Source of the DNA: Streptacidiphilus anmyonensis
Lineage (GTDB): Bacteria; Actinomycetota; Actinomycetes; Streptomycetales; Streptomycetaceae
Direction: 5' to 3'
Length of the DNA: 64,000 nucleotides
NCBI RefSeq assembly: GCF_000787855.1
Contig: NZ_BBPQ01000025.1
Coordinates: 1-64,000 of the forward strand
The notes below the pieces were generated by a model. It made no database searches. It saw only the letters and a list, made by a program, of their open reading frames with translations, and was not told the DNA's origin. Positions 51,824-60,141 of this stretch are shown here, one piece after another (position 1 is the stretch's first letter; the number at the start of each line of letters is the position of its first letter). Position numbers and translations under genes: made by a program.

Positions 51824-52897
51824 TCACTGCCGGAGGTCCAGCACGGCCACGCCCGTCACCCGGTCGCCGGCCAGGTCGGCGAGCGCGCGGTCCGCGTCGG
51901 CGAAGGCGTAGCGGACGGTGTGCACCCGCAGCGGAAGGCCGGACACCTCCGCGAGGTAGGCCCGCCCGTCCTCGCGGGTGTTGGCGGTGACGCTGCGCAG
52001 GGTCCGTTCCTGGAACAGGTGGTCGGCATAGTTCAGGCTCGGGATGTCGCTCAGGTGGATGCCGGCCACCGCCAGTGTGCCGCCGCGATCGAGGGCGGCG
52101 AGGGCGACCGGGACCAGGTCGCCGACGGGCGCGAAGAGGATGGCCGCGTCCAGGGGTTCGGGCGGGGCGTCGTAGGCGTGGCCCGCCGAGGCCGCGCCGA
52201 GCTCCAGCGCGAGGCGCCGCGCCTCCTCGGCGCGGGTGAGCACATGGACGGTCGCGCCGCGCGCCAGCGCCAGCTGGGCGGTCAGGTGGGCCGAGGCGCC
52301 GAACCCGTAGAGGCCGAGCCGTCCGCCCGGCGGCAGGTCGGCGCGTTCCAGGGCGCGGTAGCCGATGATGCCGGCGCACAGCAGCGGCGCCAGCTCGGCG
52401 TCGTCGCGCGCGTCCGGCGGCAACGGGTAGACGTAGCGGGCGTCGGCGAGCAGGTACCGGGCGAAGCCGCCGTCGCGGTCCCAGCCGGTGTATCGGGACT
52501 CGGGGCACAGGTTCTCGCGGCCCGCCCGGCAGTAGCGGCAGACTCCGCAGGTCCCCGCGAGCCAGGCCACGCCGACCCGGTCACCGATCCCTGGGCGCGG
52601 CGCGCCCCAGGCGTCGGACGGGTCGAGGGCGTCGGGCATGTCGGACGGGTCGGGCCCGGCGGCGACCACCCGCCCGACGGCTTCGTGCCCGGGGGTGCGG
52701 CCGTGGGCGCGCGGTGCGAGGTCGCCTTCCGCCAGGTGCAGGTCCGTGCGGCACACGCCGCACACGTCCACCTCGACCAGCAGCTCGCCCGGGCCGGGAT
52801 CCGGCACGCCCTTGTGGACCAAGCGGAGCGGGTGCGTGGCCATGGGGCCCGGCCGTTCGACGACCCAGGCGTCGGTCTCCCGTCCCGTAGCGACCAT
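51824..52897 (-). CDS. Zinc-dependent alcohol dehydrogenase (AdhA-like)
   Basis: A 357-residue MDR dehydrogenase. Catalytic zinc ligands are in [11 protein letters not shown] and TPGHEAVG; the structural zinc cysteines in [15 protein letters not shown]; cofactor glycines in [16 protein letters not shown]. The sequence [20 protein letters not shown] is typical of the zinc-binding alcohol dehydrogenase family that includes mycobacterial AdhA. It lies divergent from the GH65 gene. Between its start and that gene lies a GGGACCGTCGAAGG-like half site on the minus strand (about 52925-52947). It probably handles aldehydes or alcohols in oxygen-limited cells. Confidence 0.93.
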   Translation of the reverse strand: MVATGRETDAWVVERPGPMATHPLRLVHKGVPDPGPGELLVEVDVCGVCRTDLHLAEGDLAPRAHGRTPGHEAVGRVVAAGPDPSDMPDALDPSDAWGAPRPGIGDRVGVAWLAGTCGVCRYCRAGRENLCPESRYTGWDRDGGFARYLLADARYVYPLPPDARDDAELAPLLCAGIIGYRALERADLPPGGRLGLYGFGASAHLTAQLALARGATVHVLTRAEEARRLALELGAASAGHAYDAPPEPLDAAILFAPVGDLVPVALAALDRGGTLAVAGIHLSDIPSLNYADHLFQERTLRSVTANTREDGRAYLAEVSGLPLRVHTVRYAFADADRALADLAGDRVTGVAVLDLRQ

Positions 52898-53086
52898 CCG
52901 CCCACCTGCTCCCGCTCACAGTCGGCCTCCTTCGACGGTCCCCCGGTCGGAGGAACGCCGCAAGCGCGCGGGAGCGGCCTTCGGCGCCGAGGTGCGACCG
53001 GTCGCGTCGGCGGGGACGATGAGGTCGGCGGGGAGGATGAGGGCATCCCCGGGCAGCACCCGGAGCCGGCAGCACCTGGAGCCACC

Positions 53087-55510
53087 GTGAACGGCGACGC
53101 CTGGACCCTGCGGTACGAGGGCCTCGACCCGGACGACGTGGGTCTGCGCGAGGCGCTGTGCGCGGTCGGCAACGGCTACTTCGTGACCCGCGCCGCCGCC
53201 CCCGAGGCGTCCGCCGACGGCGTGCACTACCCCGGCACCTACCTCGCGGGCTGCTACCACCGCGCGAGCTCCACGGTCGCAGGCCGGACGGTCGTCAACG
53301 AGGACCTGGTCAACGGGCCGAACTGGCTGCCGCTGACCTTCCGGGCCGCCGACGGGGAAGGTGACCACGCCGAGGGGCCCTGGTTCGGCGAGCCGGGCTT
53401 CACCGTCCTCGGGCAGCGCCTGGAGTTCGACCTGCGGCACGCGGTGCTCACCCGTCGCCGCCGGTGCCGCGACGGCGCCGGGCGGACCACGGACCTCGTC
53501 CAGCGGGTCTTCGCCCACATGGGGCGGGCGCACCTCGGGGTGCTGGTCACCCAGCTGACCCCGGTGGACTGGTCGGGAACGGTCAAGGTCCGCTCCGGCC
53601 TGGAGGGCCGCGTCGTGAACGACGGCGTCGCCCGCTACCGGGGCCTGACCGCCCGTCATCTCGTGCCCGCCGGGCAGGGGGCCGAGGGTGACGTCCTCCG
53701 GCTCGAGGTGGCCACGCGGGACTCGGGCCTGCGGATCGGGCTGGCCGCGCGCACCCGCCTCCGGGCGGGCGACACCACGCCGCACGCCGAGGTCCAGGAC
53801 CTGCTCGACGTGGCGGGGCGCGTCGACCGGACCTTCACCGTGGCGGTCCGTCAGGGCCGCACGCTGACCGTGGAGAAGACCGTCGCGTTGTTCACCTCCC
53901 GTGACGGGCTGGCCGCCGATCCCGCCGTGAGCGCCTCCGGCCTGGCGGCCGACGTCGAGGACGCCGCCGAGCTGGAGCGCCAGCACCGGCTGCGCTGGCA
54001 GGAGCTGTGGCGTCGCTGCCGCGTGGGCGCGGACTTCGAGGGCGCCGGGACGGTCCACCTCTACGCCCTGCACCTGCTGCAGACCTTCTCGCCGAACTCG
54101 GTCGACCTCGACGTCGGACTGCCCGCCCGGGGTCTGCACGGCGAGGCGTACCGGGGCCACGTGTTCTGGGACGAGCTGTTCGTCCTGCCGTACTTCAACC
54201 GCCACCTGCCGGAGCTCAGCCGCGCGGTGCTGCGCTACCGCCACCGACGCCTGGACCGGGCCCGGCACGACGCGGCCGCCGCCGGCCGACGCGGTGCCAT
54301 GTTCCCCTGGCAGAGCGGCAGCGACGGCGGCGAGGAGACCCAGGAGCTGCACCTGAACCCCGGCTCGGGCCGGTGGCTGCCGGACCACAGCCGGCTCCAG
54401 CGCCACGTCGGCTCGGCCATCGCCTACAACGTGTGGCAGTACCACCGGACCACCGGCGACCAGGAGTTCCTCTCCCACACGGGGGCGGAGCTGGTCCTGG
54501 AGGTCGCCCGGTTCTGGGCGGACGTGGCCGAGTACGACGAGAGCCTCGGCCGCTACCGGATCCGCGGCGTCGTGGGCCCGGACGAGTACCACGACGGCTA
54601 CCCGTGGAGCACGCGTCCCGGCCTTGACGACAACGCCTACACCAACGTCATGGCGTCGTGGACCCTGCACATCGCCCGCGAGCTGCTGCGGGAGCTCCCG
54701 GCGTACCGGCGCGCCGAGCTGCTCGAGCGTCTCGGGGTCGACGCGGCGGAGCTGGCCGGCTGGGACCGGATCGCGCACCGGCTCCACGTCCCCTTCCACG
54801 ACGGAGTGATCAGCCAGTTCGACGGCTACGAGCGGCTGGAGGAACTGGACTGGGACGCGTTGCGCGCCCGCCACGGCGACATCCGCCGACTGGACCGGAT
54901 CCTGGAGGCCGAGGGCGACTCGGTCAACCGCTACCGGGCCTCCAAGCAGGCCGACGTGCTGATGCTCTGGTACCTGTTCCCGCCGGCCGAGGTGCGGCGG
55001 CTGCTCACCGGCCTCGGCTACCGGGTCGAGGGCGACCTGATGGAGCGCACGGTCGACTACTATCTCGCCCGCACCTCCCACGGGTCGACCCTCAGTGCCA
55101 TCGTCCACGCCTGGGTGCTGGCCCGCCGCGACCGGCGCGCCTCGTGGCGGTTCTTCCAGGAGGCCGTCGCCGGCGACGTCCACGACATCCAGGGCGGCAC
55201 GACGGCGGAGGGCGTGCACCTGGGCGCCATGGCGGGCGTGGTCGACCTGCTGGAGCGCTGCTACTCGGGTCTGTCGCTGCGGCGGGAGGCGCTGGTGCTC
55301 GACCCGGCGCTGCCGCCCCAGCTCGGGCAGCTGGATCTGACGCTGTACTACCGCGGCCACGGCGACGTCCTGGTCCGGCTGGCGCACCAACACGCCTCCG
55401 TCACCGTGCCGCCCGGGACCGCGCCGCCGATCCACGTCGTCGTCCGCGGCACGGGGGCGACGCTGCGGGCGGGCGAGGTCGTGCGGGTCGACCTCCCCGG
55501 CGGCGGATGA
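53087..55510 (+). CDS. GH65 family glycoside hydrolase / disaccharide phosphorylase
   Basis: An 807-residue GH65 protein: N-terminal beta-sandwich (about 1-280), an (alpha/alpha)6 barrel (about 320-700) and a C-terminal beta cap. The general-acid Glu is about E500 in VVGPDEYHDGYPWS; the substrate motif FWDELFVLPYFN and the phosphorylase-type KQADVLMLWYL are present. GH65 enzymes mostly phosphorolyse maltose, trehalose, kojibiose or nigerose to beta-glucose 1-phosphate; some hydrolyse them. The nearby beta-phosphoglucomutase favours phosphorolysis, saving ATP. The GTG start at 53087 has a GGAG 5 bases upstream. Confidence 0.93.
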   Translation: MNGDAWTLRYEGLDPDDVGLREALCAVGNGYFVTRAAAPEASADGVHYPGTYLAGCYHRASSTVAGRTVVNEDLVNGPNWLPLTFRAADGEGDHAEGPWFGEPGFTVLGQRLEFDLRHAVLTRRRRCRDGAGRTTDLVQRVFAHMGRAHLGVLVTQLTPVDWSGTVKVRSGLEGRVVNDGVARYRGLTARHLVPAGQGAEGDVLRLEVATRDSGLRIGLAARTRLRAGDTTPHAEVQDLLDVAGRVDRTFTVAVRQGRTLTVEKTVALFTSRDGLAADPAVSASGLAADVEDAAELERQHRLRWQELWRRCRVGADFEGAGTVHLYALHLLQTFSPNSVDLDVGLPARGLHGEAYRGHVFWDELFVLPYFNRHLPELSRAVLRYRHRRLDRARHDAAAAGRRGAMFPWQSGSDGGEETQELHLNPGSGRWLPDHSRLQRHVGSAIAYNVWQYHRTTGDQEFLSHTGAELVLEVARFWADVAEYDESLGRYRIRGVVGPDEYHDGYPWSTRPGLDDNAYTNVMASWTLHIARELLRELPAYRRAELLERLGVDAAELAGWDRIAHRLHVPFHDGVISQFDGYERLEELDWDALRARHGDIRRLDRILEAEGDSVNRYRASKQADVLMLWYLFPPAEVRRLLTGLGYRVEGDLMERTVDYYLARTSHGSTLSAIVHAWVLARRDRRASWRFFQEAVAGDVHDIQGGTTAEGVHLGAMAGVVDLLERCYSGLSLRREALVLDPALPPQLGQLDLTLYYRGHGDVLVRLAHQHASVTVPPGTAPPIHVVVRGTGATLRAGEVVRVDLPGGG

Positions 55511-55531
55511 CTCCGGTCGGCGGGCCCGCCG

Positions 55532-56362
55532 TCAGCTCGGCACCGGCACCACGGCCACCGGGCAGCTCGCGTGCTGGACGACGGCCAGGCTGACCGAGCC
55601 GAGCCGTCCGAGCGGTCCGGAGCGGTGCCCCTGCCGCCCGACGACGACGAGGTCGGCCTCGGCCGAGAGCGAGACCAGAGGCTTGGCCGCACCGGACTTG
55701 ACGCTGTCGAAGGTCACCGGCACCGAGGGGTAGTCCTCCCGCCAACCGGCCAGCACCTCGGCCAGCGTCCGTTCCTGTTCCGCCTCGACGTGGCCGCGCT
55801 CGTAGACGGGCGGCATGCCGCGGCCCTGCGTGATCAGCGGATAGCGCCACGCGTGGACCGCGCGAAGCGAGAGCTCCCGGCGTTCGGCCGCCTGGAAGGC
55901 GAAGCGCAGGACCGCCTCGTCGGGGTCCTTGGCGTCGACGCCGACGACCACGCCCCCGGTCCGCTCCCCGTCCGCGTCGCCCCGGTCGGGGACGACGACC
56001 ACGGGACAGCCCGCGGTGCCGGCCGTGTGCAGGCTGGTCGAGCCGACCAGCAGCCCGGGGAACCCGCCCGAGCCGCGGGCTCCGACCACGAGCAGTTGCG
56101 CCGTCTCCGCCGCGGCGACCAGCGCCTCGCGGGCGTCGGCGTCGGAGACCTCAACGGAGACCGCCAACACGCCGGGGCTTCTCTTGCGCACCACCTCGGC
56201 GAGCTCGTCGACGGCCTGGCGGGCGTAGTCGACCACGGCTCCGGCACTCGCGACCAGCAGTCTCAGTTCGGCTCCGCGCAGGGCGGCCTCCGACTCGGCC
56301 CAGGCGACGGCTGGTCCGTCGTCGGCCTCCTCGTCCACGCCGAGGACGATGGGACCAGCCAT
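55532..56362 (-). CDS. Universal stress protein, double domain
   Basis: A 276-residue tandem UspA protein. Domain 1 starts PIVLGVDEEADDGPAVAWAE with the motif VVGARGSGGFPGLLVGSTSL; domain 2 starts VVVGVDAKDPDEAVLRFAFQ with VVGRQGHRSGPLGRLGSVSL. Both ATP-binding patterns look intact. The ATG at 56362 is set by GGAGGAAG 2-3 bases upstream, itself the edge of a 14-bp tandem repeat. It is convergent with the GH65 gene and downstream of the Acg-type nitroreductase gene. Confidence 0.93.
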   Translation of the reverse strand: MAGPIVLGVDEEADDGPAVAWAESEAALRGAELRLLVASAGAVVDYARQAVDELAEVVRKRSPGVLAVSVEVSDADAREALVAAAETAQLLVVGARGSGGFPGLLVGSTSLHTAGTAGCPVVVVPDRGDADGERTGGVVVGVDAKDPDEAVLRFAFQAAERRELSLRAVHAWRYPLITQGRGMPPVYERGHVEAEQERTLAEVLAGWREDYPSVPVTFDSVKSGAAKPLVSLSAEADLVVVGRQGHRSGPLGRLGSVSLAVVQHASCPVAVVPVPS

Positions 56363-56369
56363 GGCTTCC

Positions 56370-56397
56370 TCCCAAAGGTGAACTCCCAAAGGTGAAC
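56370..56397 (-). repeat. Perfect 14-bp tandem repeat in the Usp 5' leader
   Basis: TCCCAAAGGTGAAC occurs twice without a gap (56370-56383 and 56384-56397), directly upstream of the ribosome-binding site of the Usp gene. On the coding strand the unit reads GTTCACCTTTGGGA. It might affect translation or be a protein site; nothing known matches it. Confidence 0.8.
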
Positions 56398-56501
56398 CTG
56401 CCCGTGCCGGGGACCGGCAGTTCCAGTGTGCCTCCCCTCGGCGGCGCCACCAGCGCAGGGACGCGCCGCCGCGCGTCGGGCCGGCGGGCGGTGCCGCGGG
56501 C

Positions 56502-57509
56502 TCAGTCGAGCCGGAGGATCTCCTCCACCGGTCGGCGCGGGGTCCGTGCTCCGGGCGGGCCGTAGCCGAGGCGCAGGATGACCTGGACGTAGCCGGGGCC
56601 GGTCTCCGGGTCGCGCAGCTGCCAGCGGGTGTCGGGCCATTCGACGGCCTGGTGCAGCACCGAGCCGCGCAGGCCGTTCACGGTGGCCACCAGCCAGACC
56701 CGCTCCAGGGCCATGCCGGTGCGCACCCAGGCGCTGCGGTCGTCGTGCGCGGTGGTGAAGGTGGCGAGCTGCGGCAGCGCCTCGAAGCGCACCGATCCCG
56801 GGCCGCCGTGAGGAGGGTGCCCGGTGAAGCTGCGCACCGGGACGCGGGCGTCCCGGTCGAGCGGGCCGAGGGCCTCGACCGGGATGCCGTCGGTGGCGAG
56901 AGCCTCCACGCGGACCCAGCTGCGCGTCTCCGCCTCGCGCGCCAGATCGGCGGCGGTGCGTCGCTCGGCGTCGGCGGTGAGCGCGAGGATCCGCCGGGTC
57001 TCGGCCTCCTCCAGCACCGCCAGCACGACGCCCTCGTGGTCGGCGGCCGCGATCAGCTCCGCGACGAGCCGCTCGGGCACGTCGCGGTTGGTGAACGCCT
57101 GCCGGCTGCTGTGGCGCTCGGCGATGGCGGGGTAGAGCTCCGCGTCGGGGTTCGGCGGCGCGTCCGGCGGGCGCCGGTCGAACGCGAGGGACGCGACCAG
57201 GTCCGGCCGCTCGGGATCCGGCAGCAGTCGCAGCCGGCACTCCAGGCCGAGCGAGGCGGCGGCGGCGCGCAGGTTGAGCACCGCCGCGCCGAGCGAGACG
57301 TGCAGCGCCCGCCCCATCGGGTCGGTGACCGGCACGGCACGGGACGGGTCGCGCTCGACCAGCAGCCCGCGCCGGTCGCCGGTGGCGCGGAACCGCCAGG
57401 GCTGGCTGTTGTGCAGCGACGGCGCGGCTCCTCCGGCGGCCGCCAGGAAGGCGAACCGGTCCGGCGTCAGGGCCTCGGACGCGTAGCTGGTGCGGGAGTC
57501 TTCGGTCAT
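56502..57509 (-). CDS. Acg-type nitroreductase family protein
   Basis: A 335-residue member of the Acg/NADPH nitroreductase-like family. Features include the FMN-region motif APSLHNSQPWRF near residue 32, HSSRQAFTNRDVP in the middle and GYGPPGARTPRRP near the end. In M. tuberculosis, Acg and related Rv3127/Rv3131 proteins are in the DosR regulon and may sequester flavin rather than reduce nitro compounds. Here the set of neighbours (Usp, PNPOx, kinase) repeats that context. Length is normal for the family. Confidence 0.92.
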   Translation of the reverse strand: MTEDSRTSYASEALTPDRFAFLAAAGGAAPSLHNSQPWRFRATGDRRGLLVERDPSRAVPVTDPMGRALHVSLGAAVLNLRAAAASLGLECRLRLLPDPERPDLVASLAFDRRPPDAPPNPDAELYPAIAERHSSRQAFTNRDVPERLVAELIAAADHEGVVLAVLEEAETRRILALTADAERRTAADLAREAETRSWVRVEALATDGIPVEALGPLDRDARVPVRSFTGHPPHGGPGSVRFEALPQLATFTTAHDDRSAWVRTGMALERVWLVATVNGLRGSVLHQAVEWPDTRWQLRDPETGPGYVQVILRLGYGPPGARTPRRPVEEILRLD

Positions 57510-57621
57510 GTCGGCCGCCTCCGGATCTCGGACGGGGTTCCTGGGTTCAGCGGTCGACGGGCGTCACGACGCCGTCGGCGACACGGACGACGGCTTCCGT
57601 CCATGTCCTGCGCCTCCGTTC

Positions 57622-58392
57622 TCACCGGCTGTCCTCGGTCGGGTGCTCGGTCCTGTCGTTGGTCCGGTGCTCGGTCGGACCCTCGGTCCGCGCCGCCGGG
57701 CGGGGCCGGAGCTCGCGTCCGGTGATCCGGCTCGGACGGATCCGCACGCGGAGGTCGCGTGCGGAGCCTGCCCAGGGGTGGGGCCCGTCGTCGCCTTCGC
57801 CGGGGCGGTCCGCGTCCCGGCGGTCCGCCTCGGCGGGGCCGCTGACGAGCACGCTCCACCCGAGGGCGAGGACGTCGTCGAAGCGGTCGACCTCCAGCAC
57901 GACCCGCCGTCCCACGGCTTCGGACAGCGCGCCCGCCTCCTCGGTGCGGAAGACCACGTCGCCGTCCACCACGCGGTAGTTGACGGGTCGGACGACGAGT
58001 GCGCCGGCTGCCTCGAACACGACCCGGCCGATGCCGTGGCGGCCGATCCGCCTGCGGCACTCGACCGGCGTCAGCGCCACGGAGACGGTCCGCCGGTCGG
58101 CGCCGGTCCGGCCGGGCGCCACGTCGCGGTCGGCGCCGAGCAGGTCCGCCCGGGTCGTCTCGAGCGCGGCGGCGAGGCGCGCGAGCTCGCCGGGGCCGAG
58201 CTCGGCCGGGCTGGTCTCGACCCAGTCGACGAAGCCCGGTGTCATTCCGGCCCGCCGGGCCACCTCGGTGACCTTGAGGCCGAGTTCCTGCCGGCGCCGC
58301 GTGATGCGGCGTCCCAGGTCGCCGGGGCGGCCGTGCTCCGGGGTCCGCCGGGGCACGTCGACGGGTCCCGCTGATGCCCATGCTGCGAACAT
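57622..58392 (-). CDS. XRE helix-turn-helix fused to a pyridoxamine 5'-phosphate oxidase-like domain
   Basis: A 256-residue fusion. Residues 22-88 form an XRE-type helix-turn-helix (LGRRITRRRQELGLKVTEVA, then RRAGMTPGFVDWVE). Residues 100-235 are a PNPOx-like split barrel (ECRRRIGRHGIGRVVFEAAG, VVRPVNYRVVDGDVVFRTEE) that could bind FMN or F420. The C-terminus is a charged repeat (TEHRTNDRTEHPTE). It may be a flavin-responsive regulator. It follows the Usp gene upstream by 31 bp on the same strand, likely in one operon. Confidence 0.88.
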   Translation of the reverse strand: MFAAWASAGPVDVPRRTPEHGRPGDLGRRITRRRQELGLKVTEVARRAGMTPGFVDWVETSPAELGPGELARLAAALETTRADLLGADRDVAPGRTGADRRTVSVALTPVECRRRIGRHGIGRVVFEAAGALVVRPVNYRVVDGDVVFRTEEAGALSEAVGRRVVLEVDRFDDVLALGWSVLVSGPAEADRRDADRPGEGDDGPHPWAGSARDLRVRIRPSRITGRELRPRPAARTEGPTEHRTNDRTEHPTEDSR

Positions 58393-58423
58393 GATCGGTA
58401 CTCCCTCTTCGGCCGATGCCGGG

Positions 58424-59281
58424 TCACCAGTGCGGAACGACGGCGACCGGGCAGGGGGCGTGGTGCAGGACGGCGTGCACGACCGGTCCGAGTGCGGAGA
58501 CCGGGCGGTGCCGACGGCGGCCCACGACCAGCAGCGACGCCTTCTCCGCCTCCTCCACCAGGACGGCGGCCGGGTCGCCGGCCAGCTCGGCGGTCGTCGT
58601 CTCCGCCGCCGGGAAGCGGTGGTGCGCGGCCGTCACCGCGTCGTGCAGGGCGACAGCGTGGTGCCGCTCCAGCTCGCGCCGCTCGGCCTCGCCCGGCTGG
58701 ACCGGGCCCGCTCCCCACAGCAGCGGCGGTTGCCAGGCGTGGACCGCGCGCAGCACCACACCGTGGTCCTGCGCGTAGCCCAGGCCGAAGTCGAGCACCG
58801 GGCGGCAGTCGCAGCCGGGATCGACCCCGACCACGACCCGGTAACCGGGCTCGGCGGCCGCCGCACGACTCGGCACCAGGACGACGGGGCGCTGCGACCT
58901 GGCGGCCACCGACTGGGCCGCCGAGCCGAGCATCAGTGCCTGGAAGCCGCCACTTCCCCGGGTGCCGAGGACCAGCGTGCCGCCGTCGGCGTCGGCGCTG
59001 CGCAGCAGCATCAGGTCCACCGGGCCGGTCACGGGCTCGATGTCGACGCGCAGCCCGGGGTGCACCCGCCGCAGCTCGGCGGCGAGGCCCGTCATGGCGT
59101 GGAGGGCCTGGAGTTCGGCCTCCTCGGCCCGCTCGTCCCCCGCGAGGATCCAGAGGCCTTCGGGCCGGACATGGACCAGCCGTAGGTTGCGGCCGGTCGC
59201 GGCCGCCTCCCGGCCGGCCCACTCGGCGGCGGCGAGACTCGCGTCGGAACCGTCGACTCCGACGATCAGCGGAGGAGGCAT
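58424..59281 (-). CDS. Universal stress protein, double domain
   Basis: A 285-residue tandem UspA protein. Domain 1 has LIVGVDGSDASLAAAEWAGR and the nucleotide motif VLGTRGSGGFQALMLGSAAQ; domain 2 has VVVGVDPGCDCRPVLDFGLG and VVGRRRHRPVSALGPVVHAV, which has lost the glycines. A 15-bp palindrome-like box lies 75-90 bp upstream of the ATG. It is probably the first gene of an operon that includes the XRE-PNPOx and nitroreductase genes. Confidence 0.93.
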   Translation of the reverse strand: MPPPLIVGVDGSDASLAAAEWAGREAAATGRNLRLVHVRPEGLWILAGDERAEEAELQALHAMTGLAAELRRVHPGLRVDIEPVTGPVDLMLLRSADADGGTLVLGTRGSGGFQALMLGSAAQSVAARSQRPVVLVPSRAAAAEPGYRVVVGVDPGCDCRPVLDFGLGYAQDHGVVLRAVHAWQPPLLWGAGPVQPGEAERRELERHHAVALHDAVTAAHHRFPAAETTTAELAGDPAAVLVEEAEKASLLVVGRRRHRPVSALGPVVHAVLHHAPCPVAVVPHW

Positions 59282-59355
59282 GGCGCTGGTCCTTCCGTGC
59301 GGCGCGGGCAGGGTGGGTCACCTCCCAGCGTTCGCCCCGCGCGGCGCGGCGGACA

Positions 59356-59370
59356 GGGCCGACCGGTCCC
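59356..59370 (-). promoter_or_regulatory. Candidate OsdR/DosR-like operator
   Basis: GGGCCGACCGGTCCC on the plus strand; its reverse complement GGGACCGGTCGGCCC differs at one position from the box at 63082-63096 upstream of the response regulator gene. Both lie 75-100 bp upstream of start codons of genes of this block. It is an interrupted GGGAC-type palindrome, similar in half site to the mycobacterial DosR box. Confidence 0.5.
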
Positions 59371-59468
59371 CACCCGGTCCCGCCGCGTGCCGCCCGCACC
59401 GCTCCGCGGTGGGCCGCTCAGTCCCCGGCGACGGGCCGAACGGCCCTCCTGCGGGACCCGGGCGGCGT

Positions 59469-59506
59469 CGAGGGGCCCTCCCGGGCTGTCCCGGAAGGGC
59501 CCCTCG
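59469..59506 (-). terminator. Strong hairpin after the four-helix membrane protein gene
   Basis: CGAGGGGCCCT (59469-59479) and AGGGCCCCTCG (59496-59506) form a perfect 11-bp stem around a 16-base loop. It is about 35 bp beyond the stop codon of the minus-strand gene that ends at 59541. Confidence 0.75.
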
Positions 59507-59540
59507 GTGTGCTCGGCGACGAGGCGGGAGGATCCCCGGC

Positions 59541-60020
59541 TCACTCGCCGACGGACCGACGGCGCCGGAAGTGCCAGGCGAGCAGCAGGCCCAGGAGGGC
59601 GGCGCCGGCGCCGACCGCCTCGGCGATCAGCGACGCCGTCTTCTCCGGGTACCAGACGGGCTCGTACATGTTGGGCAGCGGCCCGAGCGTGCCGACGTCG
59701 ACGTAGCGGTACAGCAGCACCGCGCCGACGCCTCCGGCCGTGACCGCGAAGGCGGCCGCCCACGCCGCCCGTCGGCGGTGGGCCGCCAGCAGCACCAGCG
59801 CGGCCAGGGCCGCGAGGGCCGCCTCGATCCGGAACAGGTCGCCCTGACTGACGCTTGCCGTGACGCCGTCGTAGGTGGGGGCGAGATCCGCGTGCACGTA
59901 GGCGTCCACCGCCAGGGCGGCCGCGGTGACCAGGGCCAGGAACCACAGCACCCCTGCCTCCGCGACGCGGCTCCCTTGCCGCACCGGGGGTGCGCTCACC
60001 GTCGTGTCCGCCGTCGACAT
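59541..60020 (-). CDS. Four-helix hypothetical membrane protein
   Basis: A 159-residue protein with four membrane segments (about 23-42, 66-82, 88-106 and 130-150). The loop after segment 1 has DLAPTYDGVTASVSQGDLFR and the one after segment 3 has NMYEPVWYPEKTA. I do not recognise a named family, though similar proteins accompany Usp genes in Streptomyces. ATG at 60020 is preferred over GTG 60029 because GGAGG lies 8 bases upstream. Confidence 0.8.
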   Translation of the reverse strand: MSTADTTVSAPPVRQGSRVAEAGVLWFLALVTAAALAVDAYVHADLAPTYDGVTASVSQGDLFRIEAALAALAALVLLAAHRRRAAWAAAFAVTAGGVGAVLLYRYVDVGTLGPLPNMYEPVWYPEKTASLIAEAVGAGAALLGLLLAWHFRRRRSVGE

Positions 60021-60088
60021 CCTGACCACCTCCGCTGGACTCCACCGGCCTCCGCTGTCCGGGTCTTCCCTGGGCTACGCACCCCGGG

Positions 60089-60130
60089 GCGGATCGGTTC
60101 AGCCGTGCGGCGGATCGGTTCAGCCGTGCG
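60089..60130. repeat. Perfect 21-bp tandem repeat
   Basis: GCGGATCGGTTCAGCCGTGC plus G occurs twice without a gap (60089-60109 and 60110-60130), between the 3' end of the histidine kinase gene and the start of the four-helix membrane protein gene. The GATCGGTTCAGCC core has no internal symmetry. It could be a regulator-binding repeat or a replication slippage product. Confidence 0.8.
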
Positions 60131-60141
60131 CGGGGCGGGCC

